Assembly (NCBI RefSeq): GCF_958979055.1
Contig: NC_084897.1
Location: 21,439,628-21,503,627 of the forward strand
Source of the DNA: Alnus glutinosa
Taxonomy: Eukaryota; Streptophyta; Magnoliopsida; Fagales; Betulaceae
Direction of reading: 5' to 3'
Length of the DNA: 64,000 bases
Part shown: positions 24,101 to 35,911 of the stretch, piece by piece
How positions within the stretch are numbered: the first letter of the stretch is position 1
Layout of the letters: the number at the start of each line of letters is the position of its first letter
Translations under genes and position numbers: made by a program
Notes under the pieces: generated by a model
Seen by the model: only the letters and a program-made list of their open reading frames with translations
What the model was told of the DNA's origin: nothing
The model's database searches: none

Positions 24101-27100
24101 TGCAAATTTCCAGACTCTTTTTTTTTGAATGCAAATTTCCAGACTATTAATAGATATTCAGGTCATATGTAACAGTTAGTGCATAAGTCGATGGACAATT
24201 AGTGGTGAAACCAAGTAAACATTGCACCCATGTCAATTTTAAAAGATCACCTGTGGCCAACCATAGTGGATGATTCTTCGGACATTTAACTTGTCAATCC
24301 CCATTCCAAAAGCAATTGTTGCAACAACAACCTGCAGGTGACAGATAACAGTATATTTTGAATACAAATTGAAGTTTTCTATCACCAGGCTATGCTTGTG
24401 AAATGAACAGAACAAATGAAATAGAATAAGGCCAATGCCCTCTGTGGACAGATATAGCATTAACAGGGGTAGAGGTTTAATTTCCTTGAGCCAACAATGG
24501 AATACAAATGTTATAAGAACCATCAGCAATCTCTGTTGACGAATTAGATTTTAAATTGAAATTGATTTATACTCACAAAAAGTAAACATTGTATTAATAA
24601 CTAGAAAAAGTTATATCTAAAATGGACAACTCTTACCATCTTCTAGATCATATATTTTTGTCTGACCAAGCTTGAAATCATATTTAAACAGTCTCATCAT
24701 CAGGAAATATGAAAATATATAACCATGGGTGTACTTAATTTACAGTAATATAACAGACAATTCTATAGACACTATTTATGCTCAAAACTAAAATCCTAAA
24801 TTCTGATTTGGAAGCAGAACTCGACTCTTAATTGAGTAAATACAGATATAATGAGTATTCTCTTCAACTTAAAATAAAAAAAAAAAAAAAAAAAAAAAAA
24901 TCAAACTATTTACACAGATTTATCTAGGACACTCCTCAAGATATCCCACTGGCCAAATACCAAACATGACATATATAAAAATCTTTTTTCTTCGATCAGC
25001 ATGCTACATGCAACTGGTGAGTTTTGAACCATAACCCTGCCCTTCACCCTATTTTTACAGGAGGAGAAGCCACTGTTCAAGCTAAAGCTGATTAAGAAGT
25101 TGGTTACCTATTAATCATGATATCTATGGACTCATGAAACCATCTCGACTCTTCCATTTCCAGTAATCTCTATGAAGAATGAAAGTTCATACCTCTAAAG
25201 TGTTTTCATGAAATTCCTTGTGAACCTGCCTCAAATGTGATTTTGGCAACTGGTGAGAGAAATAAGCACAAATGAGAGGCACATTAGAACAATCACAAAA
25301 AAAAAAAAAAAGAGAGGAGAAAATGAGGTTCAAAAATTTGGGAAATCACGTGTTTCTATCAAAAGAATTCTTTTCAGGCTAAGGGGTTGCCTTAGCGGAT
25401 AGATAGAGTTAGAAGACCACATCATATGGTAAGTTGGTTACAAATATCAAAACTAGTAGTAATTGCCATATGGAATACATACCGAAGCATTATAAGCAGC
25501 AGCTTTCACACCAAACCGAGAAAGATATTTTGTGATGCTCAATGTTTCTTTTCTAGTAGGAACATATATAATGGTTAGTCCTAGCTCTAAAGGCTCATGC
25601 AGAAGTCTTAGTCTTTCTTCTGGTCTATTTGGTGGATCAATTGTCTCAGATACCCCACCCAAATCCCAGCACGCAGGAGGAGATTGTCCAGAGAATTCAC
25701 CAAAGGCAACTGCAAGAACAAATGCGATTGAAATATTGTGAACAATCATTAATTTAGAATGATCTTGAAAGTTTGGTGATAAAACATAGTTAACATTTTT
25801 CATTCTTGAAATTTCCTTCAGGTTGTACTTTACTTATTACAGTACCTATTAGTCAAATAATAGAGAATATGAACAGAAGAAGAAAAAAATCGAGAACAAG
25901 TTTTTTTTTAAAAATAAGAAGACTTGTACCATCCCAATCATCCACACCCTGAAAAATGTCAACGTCATTTTCCAAATATTCAACTGACATTTCTTTTCCC
26001 TTTGAAGCTATTGGACCATTTTCCTTCACTGAATATACTTCATCATCATCTCTGCCAGAATAGGAATCCTCAATGTTGTTCAAATCAGTTGGAGAGATTC
26101 TATCTGCCTCAGATATACTATCACTGTCAGAGCCATCAGATTCATCATCTAATTCTTGTGAGATTAAAGTATGTTTCTTGTCACCACTCTTTCTCTTTCT
26201 GACATATATGTCTATCAGTTCGCGGAAATCCTTCTCATAGGAAGATGGTGAAGAGGTTCTACTATGTTTTACCTGTAAATGGCAGTAAGTGAATTGTAGG
26301 GATTTCTCCAATAACAAATGTGGACATTATAATCAGAGACAACGTATAATGAAGCAAATAAGAGTTAAATCAAATAACAATTGAACAACAGTCCATCAGG
26401 AAAACCTTAGAATTTCCTCTTCTCCTAATTGAAAACTGCATTGAAGGGATCAATCTGGAAATCATAAATCTCCAAGAACACACTGAATGAGCACATAAAA
26501 GTATAATAAAAAAAAAACCTTACCGAAAACCGAAGATTTGGCCGGAAAAATGAAGTAAGCACAATCTTTGTTTCCCTTGACATGCATAGAGACTTGAGAA
26601 TGTCTTCTCGAACCTGTATTGTGGCAGTAGCAGTCAATGCCATCAGCGGTATGTCAAATTTCAAGAATTTTAAACTGCTTGCACTGAAGTTCTCTCGCAA
26701 TAAAGACAATCGCCTGAAACATCAGAATATATAAGTCAATTAATTGTGACAACTCTAATCATCTAATACAAGACATAGGTTGATAAGCTTAAAAAGAGTG
26801 GACGTTAAAACTACAAAGGAACAGAAAAGACAAGCAAGATATAATGGGCTAAACAAGGTGAACAATAAGCAATAAATAGAAACAAACTCAAACTAAGTAG
26901 ATATGGGACTAACATGGTATTTAAGATTGGATAAACTATGATCAGTCTCACTTGCCTTCATGTGAATAACATGCATGGCTGAGCCATTTATTGTTGGTTG
27001 TAGTACATACCAGTAATGAAGAAATAACATGCAATGATTATAATCAAATCCAACCACTGCTGACGAAAGTTAGAAAGGAACATCTGTGCTAGAAGGGAAA

Positions 27101-28202
27101 GCACAAACCTGTAATCAGGCCGAAAATCATGGCCCCACTTAGAAACACAATGGACTTCATCAATTGCAAACAAAGCAATTCCACGACTTTCTGCAAGACT
27201 CTGAAGTGGTTTTATCAATCTGCGGCAGCATAGATTCTATTTTTAATAAATGAAACACCTCTATAAAATAGTAGTTACATATTATACATCTTTACTTTTA
27301 CCTTAAAACTGTCTCTGGGCAACTGTATATTATGCTATACATGCCTTGCATTGCTTTCTGTTCCACAGTACTGTCGGGTTGCCCAGATCCAAGAAAGCAA
27401 GCAGAGACCCCGTGTTTGGCTAGTTTTAAGCACTGATCGTGCATCAAGCTAATCAAGGGTGAAATCACCACTACAACTTTCCCTGTTAATAATGCTGGAA
27501 TCTGGAAACACAGTGATTTCCCTGTAGAAAGGTGATTGTGTTAAACTACTTATCACCCATCCAAAACAAGAGGAATGGTACAGACAAAGATATTGTTAAC
27601 CAAGGAAGATTACCAGACCCTGTTGCAGCAAGGACAAGACAGTCTTGGTGAGCTAACCAAGCAGCCAAGGCTTCCTTTTGGAAATTCTTTAAGGATGAAA
27701 ACCCAAAATGCTTTTGCAAGAGACTGGTAACTTTTTTCTCCCAATCTGATTCAATTTCCAACTCTCGAGAGCAATCAACTAGAAATGGCTCTACCTCGAA
27801 TTTGAGATTACGACCAACACCAGAAAGATCTTTATGTTCTTCTACATAAGAAGGCAATACTTTTGATCCCGAAACCAACACATCAGATAGAGCATCAACC
27901 CTGCTCCGTTTGGGTCTAGCTGTGAATTGGAAATGGTTCAGTATGCTAGACTGGCTTGTTTGACTTGAAGGATGAAAGGAGTTCGAGGCTCTTTTTCGCA
28001 CAGCCTTTCCATTGCTTATGGAACATGTAGAACTACTTGATGTACCCCCACCATTTCTACGAGAACCATTCAAGACATACTCAAGTGCATCATCAAAAGA
28101 TGGCCCTTTTGCTTTTACAGCTTCTGTGACAGTGGAAAGCTCAAATCCCATTTCAATTAGTCTTTCGATGACTTGATTAGAAGATATATTGCCGCCATCC
28201 AT
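21199..28202 (-). CDS. RECQSIM: RecQsim-type DNA helicase (907 aa, 15 exons)
   Basis: Exons in coding order: 28202-27614, 27521-27302, 27219-27109, 26713-26524, 26272-25930, 25709-25483, 25249-25193, 24331-24251, 23980-23917, 23644-23545, 23461-23378, 23199-23112, 22677-22561, 22423-22331, 21558-21199; the sum of 2724 nt stays in frame. Domains: UBA-like N-terminus (about 8-48, [18 protein letters not shown]); helicase motif [15 protein letters not shown], split by intron 1 (about 192-202); motif II DEVH (about 290); TATAT (about 335). Then comes a roughly 115-residue acidic Ser/Asp-rich insertion (exon 5) inside the helicase core, the diagnostic trait of plant RecQsim. Motif [12 protein letters not shown] and motif [12 protein letters not shown] follow, then a Cys cluster CC...CLLCDVC of the zinc region. 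The C-terminus is strongly basic. It unwinds DNA 3'-5' in repair and recombination in the nucleus. Arabidopsis RECQSIM is about 860 aa. Confidence 0.95.
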
Positions 28203-28709
28203 GGTATGAAAATGTTCTCTGACGAAAGAAAATAGGAACCAAAAGTCAAGCTTACAACAACAACAACAAAAAGTGGATGATTGGGAAAAGTTTCAATCTC
28301 CAGATAGAACAAATCAACTCATCAACCCTGCCCTGTTTGGGTCCAGCTGTGGAAATGGTCTAGTATGCTAGACTGACAATAAGAATAACAAAAGTGGATG
28401 ATTGGGAAAAGTTTCAATCTCATGAGATGTCCATTCAACTCATATAGAAACTCTAACAAATCAAGCTTTAGATTCAAATGAATTCTATGGAAATAATGCA
28501 AAAGGAAAATTCATAACTCAGAGATTTTTTCATATAACCACTAAATTTTTTAGCAAAGGCAACATTGTCTTAGTCTTCGTCTTCACAAGATACTATATGT
28601 CAGGGGAAAAAAAAAGTGCTGGCTAAACATACATTTTTAAATTGTACAGGAATATTAGATATAATGCAGGTCCTAATAGCAAGGAATTCAAATAGCACCT
28701 AGAATTCCT

Positions 28710-28756
<47 letters not shown>

Positions 28757-30033
28757 ACAAAAAAAAAAAAAGATTGACCATAATCCTAGCAGTGATTTCA
28801 AATGAATGACAAAATGGGCAACTGAGACTTAGTAATCTATGCATGTAACTCTAACCCTATAGAAGGCAGAGCAGCAAATCAGAATCCAAAACCCAATATA
28901 TAGCACCAATTAAAAAAAACAAAAAACAAAAAACAAAAACAAAAAAAAAAATCCCAAAAGCTTAAGATTTATAGTGCAAGTGATCTATAAACTGAACGAA
29001 AAAAAAAAAAAAAAAAGGTATAAAAGCAAAAGATATTAATAAAGCACATTCCAATATTTGTTGCCCAACCAAGTTTTTTGTTCTCATTTTCTGTAACAGA
29101 CTGTAAGCCATTTAAAACAGTAAAACAACCTAATTGTGAAGATTCCAAGGTTTGTTCCCTGTTATTTTCCTCGACTTGCTTAGCAGCCAAACTGAGTCAG
29201 CAAAACCCTTTCGAACACTCAACTCAACAAACCATTAAAATCTGATGAAGCACAAGGCAAAACTCCTACATGAAAATACTCATCAGATGGTGAAAAGTTC
29301 CAAACTTTTTTTTATTTTCCATATTTTTCCTCTCCTCCATTTTCTCAGCAACCAACCGATGATGTAGCGTAAACAAAATAAAAATCAACCATTCCAATTT
29401 CAGTTTTATCAAACCCAGGAACATATCAAAAGAGATATAAATACAGATAATATTCGAAATTATTACATAAGAAAAAAAATCAACCAAAAACTTACATAAA
29501 ACATAGAATCAGAAAATTTCAAACACACCAGAGACAGAAAGAGGAAATTTGTGACCAATGCGGAGGCTTTTCCCGCCAGAGCGGAAGAAATTTCGGAGTC
29601 CGGGTTTGTAGATGGGTCAGAGTGAACGCATTTTCACGTTTGTACACTCTCTCTGTTAAATTTTTAACGACGTCGTATGGTTGGACGTCTGGTGGAGCCC
29701 AAAGCCGCGAAGTCTCTCCTGTACCCCCGGTCAAATCAAAGGATTCGGGACTCAACGTTCTAGGGGGTTGAAATGAAACAACGGCATAGCTCCCAAAGGG
29801 ATTATATGGCCCAAAAACAGGAGGACCCAAACTATTAAGTCATTATTTTTAAAAAAAAAAACAAAAAATTCATTGTTTTTTTTTTTCTGGTGCCGTAAAA
29901 AGACTAATTTTTTTTAACAATACAGATTTGATTTCAATTTCTTTTTATGAGAGTGAGCAAGTGAAATTAAATGTATACTATATATAATAAAGAAGTTTTC
30001 AAAAGTATCATTTAGAATTGCAACAAGTGACCG
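28203..30033. other. 5' flank of the helicase gene with exon-1 echo
   Basis: Positions 28203-29600 are the likely promoter and leader. The stretch 28320-28375 repeats a piece of exon 1 (27893-27953). The phrase AAGTGGATGATTGGG occurs at about 28272 and 28393. A long poly(T) lies at 28711-28752. Frames at 28969-29830 have no recognisable product; 29560-29720 is GC-richer and may hold the transcription start. Confidence 0.45.
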
Positions 30034-30279
30034 AATAAAATAGGATCTGGCTTCTGTGCTGTACTTTAAAAGTACAACACAGTTGCTGTAATTTGATGAA
30101 GGGTTAGGATTGATCCAACCCTTCATTAAAACAAACGTTACCGTTTTGAACCAAAGAAAAAATGACACCGTTATACTCATTTGTTTTTAACAATTCCTGA
30201 CTTCCTGCTATGAGTCTCTATCCAGCAACCAAACTTCGAATCCTCGACCATTGGCGAGTTTTCGGCAGAAATGGTGACA

Positions 30280-30500
30280 GAGAAAGAGAGATCCGGCCAC
30301 AGAGAGCCGGATGCGGCCGCAAAGCTCCCGATCCGGTGACAGAGAGCTGGATCTGGCCACAGATCTCCCGGTCTGGCGATAGAAAGCCAGATCCGGCCAC
30401 AGAACTCCCTCACTAGCAACTTAACTCCCGATCCAGCGACAGAGAGTCGGATCTCTCCATAGAGCTCCCGATCCGGTGACAGAGAGCCGGATCTCTCTTT
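30280..30500. repeat. degenerate tandem repeat, GATCCGGNNACAGAGAGC unit
   Basis: Seven or more imperfect units of about 30 bp inside the Mutator-like element, each with GATC(C/T)GG, ACAGA and CTCCCG phrases. This gives overlapping frames with similar words on both strands, which I do not call genes. Confidence 0.6.
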
Positions 30501-30737
30501 GTCCGACCGGACCCATGCGTGGGTTTCCGGCCGAAAAACCCACACAGGTGTGCGTGGGTTTTCTGGCGGGATCTTCCTTTCTTGTGGTCGGATCTCTCTT
30601 TCTCTATCGCCATCTCTGTCAATAGTTCACTGGTGGTCAAGATTCGGGGTCTGGTCGTCGAATAGAGACAAAGATGAGGAAGTGTTACAAATGAGTATAA
30701 CGGCGTCAAACGAGATTTTGTAGTGTCATTTTTTCTT

Positions 30738-30919
30738 GGGAAATGATTGTTGGGGGACGAAAAACCGTCCCCCAACCAGCCATTTTTAATACAAAAAGTA
30801 AAAATAATCAAAAAGTGTCATTTGATTTCAAATCAAATGACACTTTTTGATTTTTTTGCTGTTTTTATGATAAAGAGCCTTCAAGGGGACGGTTTTCCGT
30901 CCCCTGCATATCACTTCTC
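30738..30919. mobile_element. foldback MITE, copy B of the GGGAAATGAT family, nested
   Basis: Begins GGGAAATGATTG, has GGGGGACG...CCGTCCCC arms and a dyad at AAATGACACTTTTT. A perfect 9-bp duplication, TTTTTTCTT, is at 30729-30737 and 30920-30928. It is inserted in the right arm of the 30043-31039 element, so it is younger than that element. Related to 8932-9106. Confidence 0.8.
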
Positions 30920-31362
30920 TTTTTTCTTTGCTTCAAAACGGCAACGTTTATTTTAATGAAGGGCTGGATCAATCCTAGCCCTTCATCAAATTACAGTACT
31001 TGTGCTGTACTTTAAAAGTACAGTACAGAAGCTGGATCCAATAAAAATATTGACAAGTAAACACTGCAAATATGCTTAAGTGAAACAACTGTCTACCTAT
31101 CAGAGTATATGGCGGAAAAAAATTGGACGACCCAAACTATGGAGTCATGGTTTTTTTTTTTTTTTTTTTTTTTACTTTGGCTAAGGTGCTGTTAAAAAAG
31201 CTATGGTATATGTATTTTAGTTTTTCCAACTGTGCGGATTTGATTCTAAGTTTTGTAGGAGAGAGAGTGAAATTAAAATATATAATAATAATAAAAAAAA
31301 TTCAAAAGTATAGTTTCAAAAAATGATTACCATAGATTATTATTTTTTATCCAATTTATGGG

Positions 31363-31397
31363 GTGGAGGTGGAGGTGGAGGTGGAGGCGGAGGTGAA
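31363..31397. repeat. (GGTGGA)n minisatellite
   Basis: Five or so GGTGGAG units, purine-rich, in an otherwise AT-rich intergenic stretch. Confidence 0.8.
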
Positions 31398-31665
31398 TAA
31401 TACATGTCATATTATATGACAATGTTCATCATCAAATGATGTCCAGGGATTGCATTATAAAAATTCAAATATATGCTAGCGGTGGGGATGATTTACTTTA
31501 AATTGCAAGTGAGCATTATAAAAGCTTGATAACGAGGAGTTTCAATTAATAGCCACATTAGCTATAATGATTTAGCTACCAGTATTTGGAGGATATCTCA
31601 TACACCCCGCCTAAATTGTAGAAAGTGCGAAGGAAGCAATGGAACAATGGTAAGTAATCAAGATA

Positions 31666-32195
31666 CTAGGGGCAGAAATGCGGATGGATAATAACTATTT
31701 GCATTCGCTATCCGGCATCCGCATCTAATCGCTATTCGCATATGGAAATGCGGTTAGCAAAACCATTATCTTTATACGAGGATACGGATATCGATTTTAG
31801 GATATGCGGATCCGGTTGCATTCCCTTTATATATAATATATAACATATATAATATAATTAATTAAATTCACTAAAATGATGTCGTTTTTAATTTGATAAG
31901 TTTAAGACTTTTAGGTTATCTTAGGTTTTTTCACTATCATCTTAAAGTCATACCTCACTACATTGACTATTTTTTTTTTTTCCTTATTTTTGTGGGTAAT
32001 TAAAATCCTGATTACTCTATAAGACAATGACCCATTATGACTGATAACAATGAATTGTATAACAAATGAAATTTTAATTTATTTAAATTTGCATAAAGTA
32101 GTAATCGCATTATTTAATATTGCATATAAATTTAGATAATAATCAAAGACGCTCATTATCTCATATGCGAATAACAAATAATAACCACTAGGTTG
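31666..32195. mobile_element. possible inverted-repeat element with GCGGATGGATAA motifs
   Basis: The left side has CTAGGGGCAGAAATGCGGAT and repeated GCGGAT/GCATCCGC words. The right side has GCGAATAACAAATAATAACC before CACTAG, roughly complementary. The resemblance is weak and no duplication was found. Confidence 0.3.
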
Positions 32196-32573
32196 CCACG
32201 CCAGACCCAATAAAAATGTGACATGTGTCACTATTAATAAAAAAATAAATTAACATTTAAAACTTAAAATACTATTTTTATTTTTTTATTTTTTATTTTT
32301 AAAAAAAAAAACAAGCAGGTGGCCTGCAAGCCACCCCTAGATGTGGCCGATGCCACCTTTGGGGGTGGCTCAAAGCCCATCCCAGCTCATGGAGGTGATT
32401 GCGCGAGCCACTCGGGATGGGGCTAGGGTGGCTGCCACCACCCAAACTTTTTTTTTTTTTTTTTTTTTAAATAATAATAATATTTTAAGTTTTTTAATGT
32501 TTAATATATTAATATTTTTTTTAATTAAAAGTGACATATGTCGCATTTTTATTGGGCATGACGTGGCAACCTA
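32189..32573. mobile_element. foldback element with GC-rich core
   Basis: Arms share AGGTTGCCACG, CCCAATAAAAATG and GTGACA(T/C)(G/A)TGTC. The centre (32320-32440) is GC-rich with GGGGTGGC/GCCACC words, as in the 7068-8687 family, but the outer ends differ. No coding capacity. Confidence 0.55.
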
Positions 32574-32579
32574 ACGGTT

Positions 32580-33190
32580 TATGTCAAGTTACTGAACGAA
32601 AATTGATTTTAAAGAGCAATTTGTCAATTTTGCCTATTATAAGGATATATAATATATTAGTTAGTTTTTATACCATAAAGAGTGATTTGTAAATTAGGTT
32701 AAAAACGTGGATTAATTTTACAATTTTTGTTAAAAAAAAAAAAGAAAAAAAAAAAAGAGAAAGTAAAGTGAAACGTGCGTGTATGTGATTAAAAATATGT
32801 TTAGGTTTTGTTTTCTTCCGCCGACTTATTATAGCTAGCCCTTATGTTCCTGGAACCGACTTTTAAAACACTACAAATAAGACTCCCCACGTCTTTCTGT
32901 TTCTTTCTTCTCCATTGTCTCTCGGTATCTCTAAACTCTCCTCCACCCACACTGCAAGAAGGCTAACGCCAAGTAAGCTCTTGACTGCCCTCTCTGCTGC
33001 GTAACTCTACGCTATGGTTAAAGCTTTTCGTTTTTTTGATTCTTGAAATCGTTTCTTCCTGTGAATGCCTCCTATGTCTTTAATCTTTATTAACCGTGTG
33101 TTTTGCTATGTTTCTATGATTTTTCGCTTCGTGAATTACTTTTCGGATTTGTATTCGTGCTCCGTTTGCCTTTTGAAATTCGTTTTGTGC
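32580..33190. other. probable promoter and leader of an unidentified plus-strand transcript
   Basis: At 32870-32965 the sequence turns pyrimidine-rich (TTTCTTTCTTCTCC) after a CAAATAAG box, and ends in a good splice donor, CCAAGTAAGCTC. This is what a plant 5' untranslated exon with a leader intron looks like. It could belong to the OB-fold gene downstream or to the frame at 33255-33521. Confidence 0.35.
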
Positions 33191-33254
33191 TGTGTGCGGT
33201 TGTTTGAATCGGCGTTCGTTACCACAGTTTCTTGAGTCGTTTGAAGTTGTAAAG

Positions 33255-33521
33255 ATGAGTACACGAATTTCAGACGAAACAGAGAGACAGCGTAATCAAA
33301 CAAATCAAAAGGTAGACGTAGAAAAGAGGAGGGGAACAACAGTTTCTGGAGGGGGACGTTTGAAGCTGAAAAGACGAGTTCGTGGCCAAGAGAGCATCAA
33401 ACGGTTGCATAAATGTTGTTACCGAAAGAGACGATGCCTAAGCCCTAAAGTAAAGGCGGCAGTGTGGCCTCACAAGAGGCCTCTAGTAATAATCTGTAAG
33501 TTGGCATTACAAAAGGGTTAG
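33255..33521 (+). CDS. unrecognised basic protein or exon (88 aa)
   Basis: Frame from ATG at 33255: begins MSTRISDETERQRNQTNQKV, then becomes Arg/Lys-rich (KRRVRGQESIKRLH) with a CCYRKRRC cluster and ends LALQKG. It follows a leader-like exon with a splice donor. I do not recognise it and cannot exclude chance. A second short frame starting MSIKIAETHTGKAIASFSIE at 33546 ends in CAGGTCCGT, a possible donor. Confidence 0.25.
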   Translation: MSTRISDETERQRNQTNQKVDVEKRRGTTVSGGGRLKLKRRVRGQESIKRLHKCCYRKRRCLSPKVKAAVWPHKRPLVIICKLALQKG

Positions 33522-33611
33522 AAATCTCTCTCTCCGAAAAAAGGGATGTCGATAAAAATTGCTGAGACCCACACCGGCAAAGCCATTGCATCGTTTTCCA
33601 TCGAATCAGGT

Positions 33612-35310
33612 CCGTCATTTTGCTTAGTCATTCTCAAATATTCCTTTGATGATACCACTAATATATCAAAATTCAGAGACAAATAGATAACTTTCCTATT
33701 TCCTATTCCCTCAATATATGCGTTTGCTTCTTCTTCTTCTTCTTTTTGTTTTGTTTTTTTTTTTTTTTTTTTTTTTTCGTTTTTGCAATTGCATTTTTTT
33801 TTTTTTTAAAAAAAAAATGATTGATTTTCATGGTTGATGCCATAATTTCCCACTTTATGTATTGGTGAATTGGATTTAATTGTTTCATTGCGATTTTGAA
33901 TTCTTCCTGTTGGTAAAAAGCAACAACACAGAAAAAGAAGTGAGATTTTTTTTTATTAATTTATTTATTATGGTTTGGGTTTCTGAAGAACTGAGAAAAA
34001 TCCACAGCCTTCTAGACATTTTCTTAGCTACAAACAAAGCGTTGTCACTGTTATAGATGGTGAATTATGTTGTTACAGTACTTATCAAAAAAAAAAATTA
34101 TGCTGTTATAGTCTGCGACACCAATGAATTTGCTAATAGAAGAAATTATGGGAGCTCTGTGCCTTGGGCTATGAAGGGATGCAATCTTGTCAGTTAAGGT
34201 CTTAGGTTGTGGATCCCTACCTAATTTATTTATTTTTTTAAAAAACACGTACAATAAAAGAAACAGATAACAATTTGCAAATTAATTCTTTAGTCTTAAT
34301 GTTTTTATATCTGGAAAAACTTCAGTGGCCCTTCAGTTAGATGTATAAGTCTCTGCTTTTCAGTTTCAATTGAATGGATGGTTAGTGCTTATTTACAGTT
34401 GTTGTGGGAATAATCCGAGTCTTGCAACTAATCCTTCTCCTAAGGTCGGAGTTCAACTGAATTGCTTGGTATCACTTAGCTTATCAAGTTGCGTTGTATG
34501 CATCTCTGCTTTGAATAGTTCAAGATAATTTTTTCTGTGTTTTAGTTTGAATTGGATGGATGGTTAATGCTTATTTACAGTTGCTGTGAAAATTATCTGA
34601 GTTTTGCAATGAATCCTACTCCTAAGGTTAGAGTTCAACTGAATTATTTGGTATCACTTAGATTATCAATTTGGGTTGTAGGCATCCCTGATTTTCCTTG
34701 TATGGATGTTTATGGAAGTGTTATGACCCTTTTTTTTTATTATTTTTTTTTTAGCCTCTGTAATTTGAAGTAATTGACCCTATTAAGACTGAGTTGAGTG
34801 TTTTAATATGAATTATTCTCCATTACGGTTGAAAATGGGTAAATGTAGCATAGTGACTGTTGAGTTGCAAACATGAACAACAAAAATCATTGTAAACACT
34901 TGCCATTGGTGAACTCCTCTCCAATTCACATGAAAGTGCCATATCTTTGACGTTTTGATGTTGCTTGCATGTTTGAGCTCGGCGATACTTTAGATAATGA
35001 CTATCCACATACAGGTGTCTTCTTTAGATATTGACTATTATAGGACCTTCCGCTAATTTTTAACCTTTTTACAATTGAGAAATTCCTATATGAGAATGTA
35101 AATCTCATTTACTTCTTGAAAGTCTCATTTGTTAATATTGAAGAATTGACTATATTTTTTCCATTTTGTTATAACTACGAAGGGGTGGTTTTTATAATAT
35201 TATTTGATATCTGCATCCAATCTTCATCTAAAGTGCTTTTTGCTTTTTGTGAATTACCATATTATGTAAATAGCCTCTTGAATTCATGTTTGTAAATATT
35301 GAATACATGT
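33612..35310. other. intron-like or intergenic, AT-rich
   Basis: Poly(T) tracts (33748-33778) and long T-rich stretches. A tandem-like pair, TTGAATGGATGGTTAGTGCTT (about 34368) and TTGGATGGATGGTTAATGCTT (about 34549), each followed by GAGTTCAACTGAATT within about 95 bp, shows an internal duplication of some 180 bp. No gene seen. Confidence 0.4.
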
Positions 35311-35630
35311 AAATTGCCAAGGTCTTGACCTCCAACACTGTAACACCCCGATCCTATATTGGGAATAGATGAATAGCTCACATTGAGTGGTTTATAAAGA
35401 TACTCATAGGTGTTAAGTCTCACATTGCCTAGTTACTAGGTGAAACTGGGCTTTATAAGAGATTTTAGGAAAGCTCTAAATTAACTAGTCCTTTTGGGGT
35501 GATAGCGCAGATGTGGCTAGCACTTTTCCCTGGGTCGTTATAAATGGTATCAGAGCCACCTAGTAACGCAAGGTCATGTGGTACTGGAGCAACGCATGAC
35601 GTGACCCTGACGAGGACGTCAGGGGTTTAA

Positions 35631-35903
35631 GTTGGCCTTGCTGCATATTGTTCCATTGTCGACGATCCTTGCACCAGGTCTGTAAATTCTTGTGCCTTAG
35701 CCAGTTGAACTGACTGGGGAAAGAAGCGCTCCAGAAATGCATCTTTGAAGTTCTTCCAGGTGATTGGTATGCCTTTGCCTAACTGTTGTTGTAGGTGGTC
35801 CTTCTTTGATGTCCACCAACGTTCTGCTTCAGGGGTCAACTTGAAGGTAGCATAGCAGACCATTTGTTCGTCCATACAACACATAACTTCCATCAGCTTC
35901 TCG
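35631..35903 (-). pseudogene. Ty3/gypsy gag fragment (left arm)
   Basis: Reads a gag core with AERWWTSKKDHLQQQ, ITWKNFKDAFLERFFP and EFTDLVQGSSTMEQYAA, the retrotransposon gag signature of plant chromoviruses. Truncated on both sides: it joins the outer element's interior at 35631, and the LTR remnant at 35904-35911 through a deletion that removed the primer site and gag start. Near-identical to the right-arm copy in inverse orientation. Confidence 0.8.
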
Positions 35904-35911
35904 CAGAATTT

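Larger units (their letters stand above)
30043..31039. mobile_element. Mutator-like element with long inverted repeats (997 bp)
   Basis: The ends GGATCTGGCTTCTGTGCTGT and its near complement extend over 130 bp on each side (30043-30180; about 30690-30737 plus 30920-31039, where the right arm is split by a nested insertion). The flanks AATAAAATA (30034-30042) and AATAAAAAT (31040-31048) match at 7 of 9 bases. The interior is GC-richer with degenerate repeats of GATCCGGCCACAGAGAGC and GATCCGGTGACAGAGAGC, perhaps captured host DNA. No transposase. Confidence 0.65.

Noticed and set aside
29519..29830. 103-aa minus-strand frame upstream of RecQsim
   Set aside because: No recognisable motif and it overlaps the probable promoter; not enough support for a gene.
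30177..30811. Overlapping frames of 60-132 aa with repeated words
   Set aside because: Generated by the GATCCGG...ACAGAG tandem repeat in a Mutator-like element.
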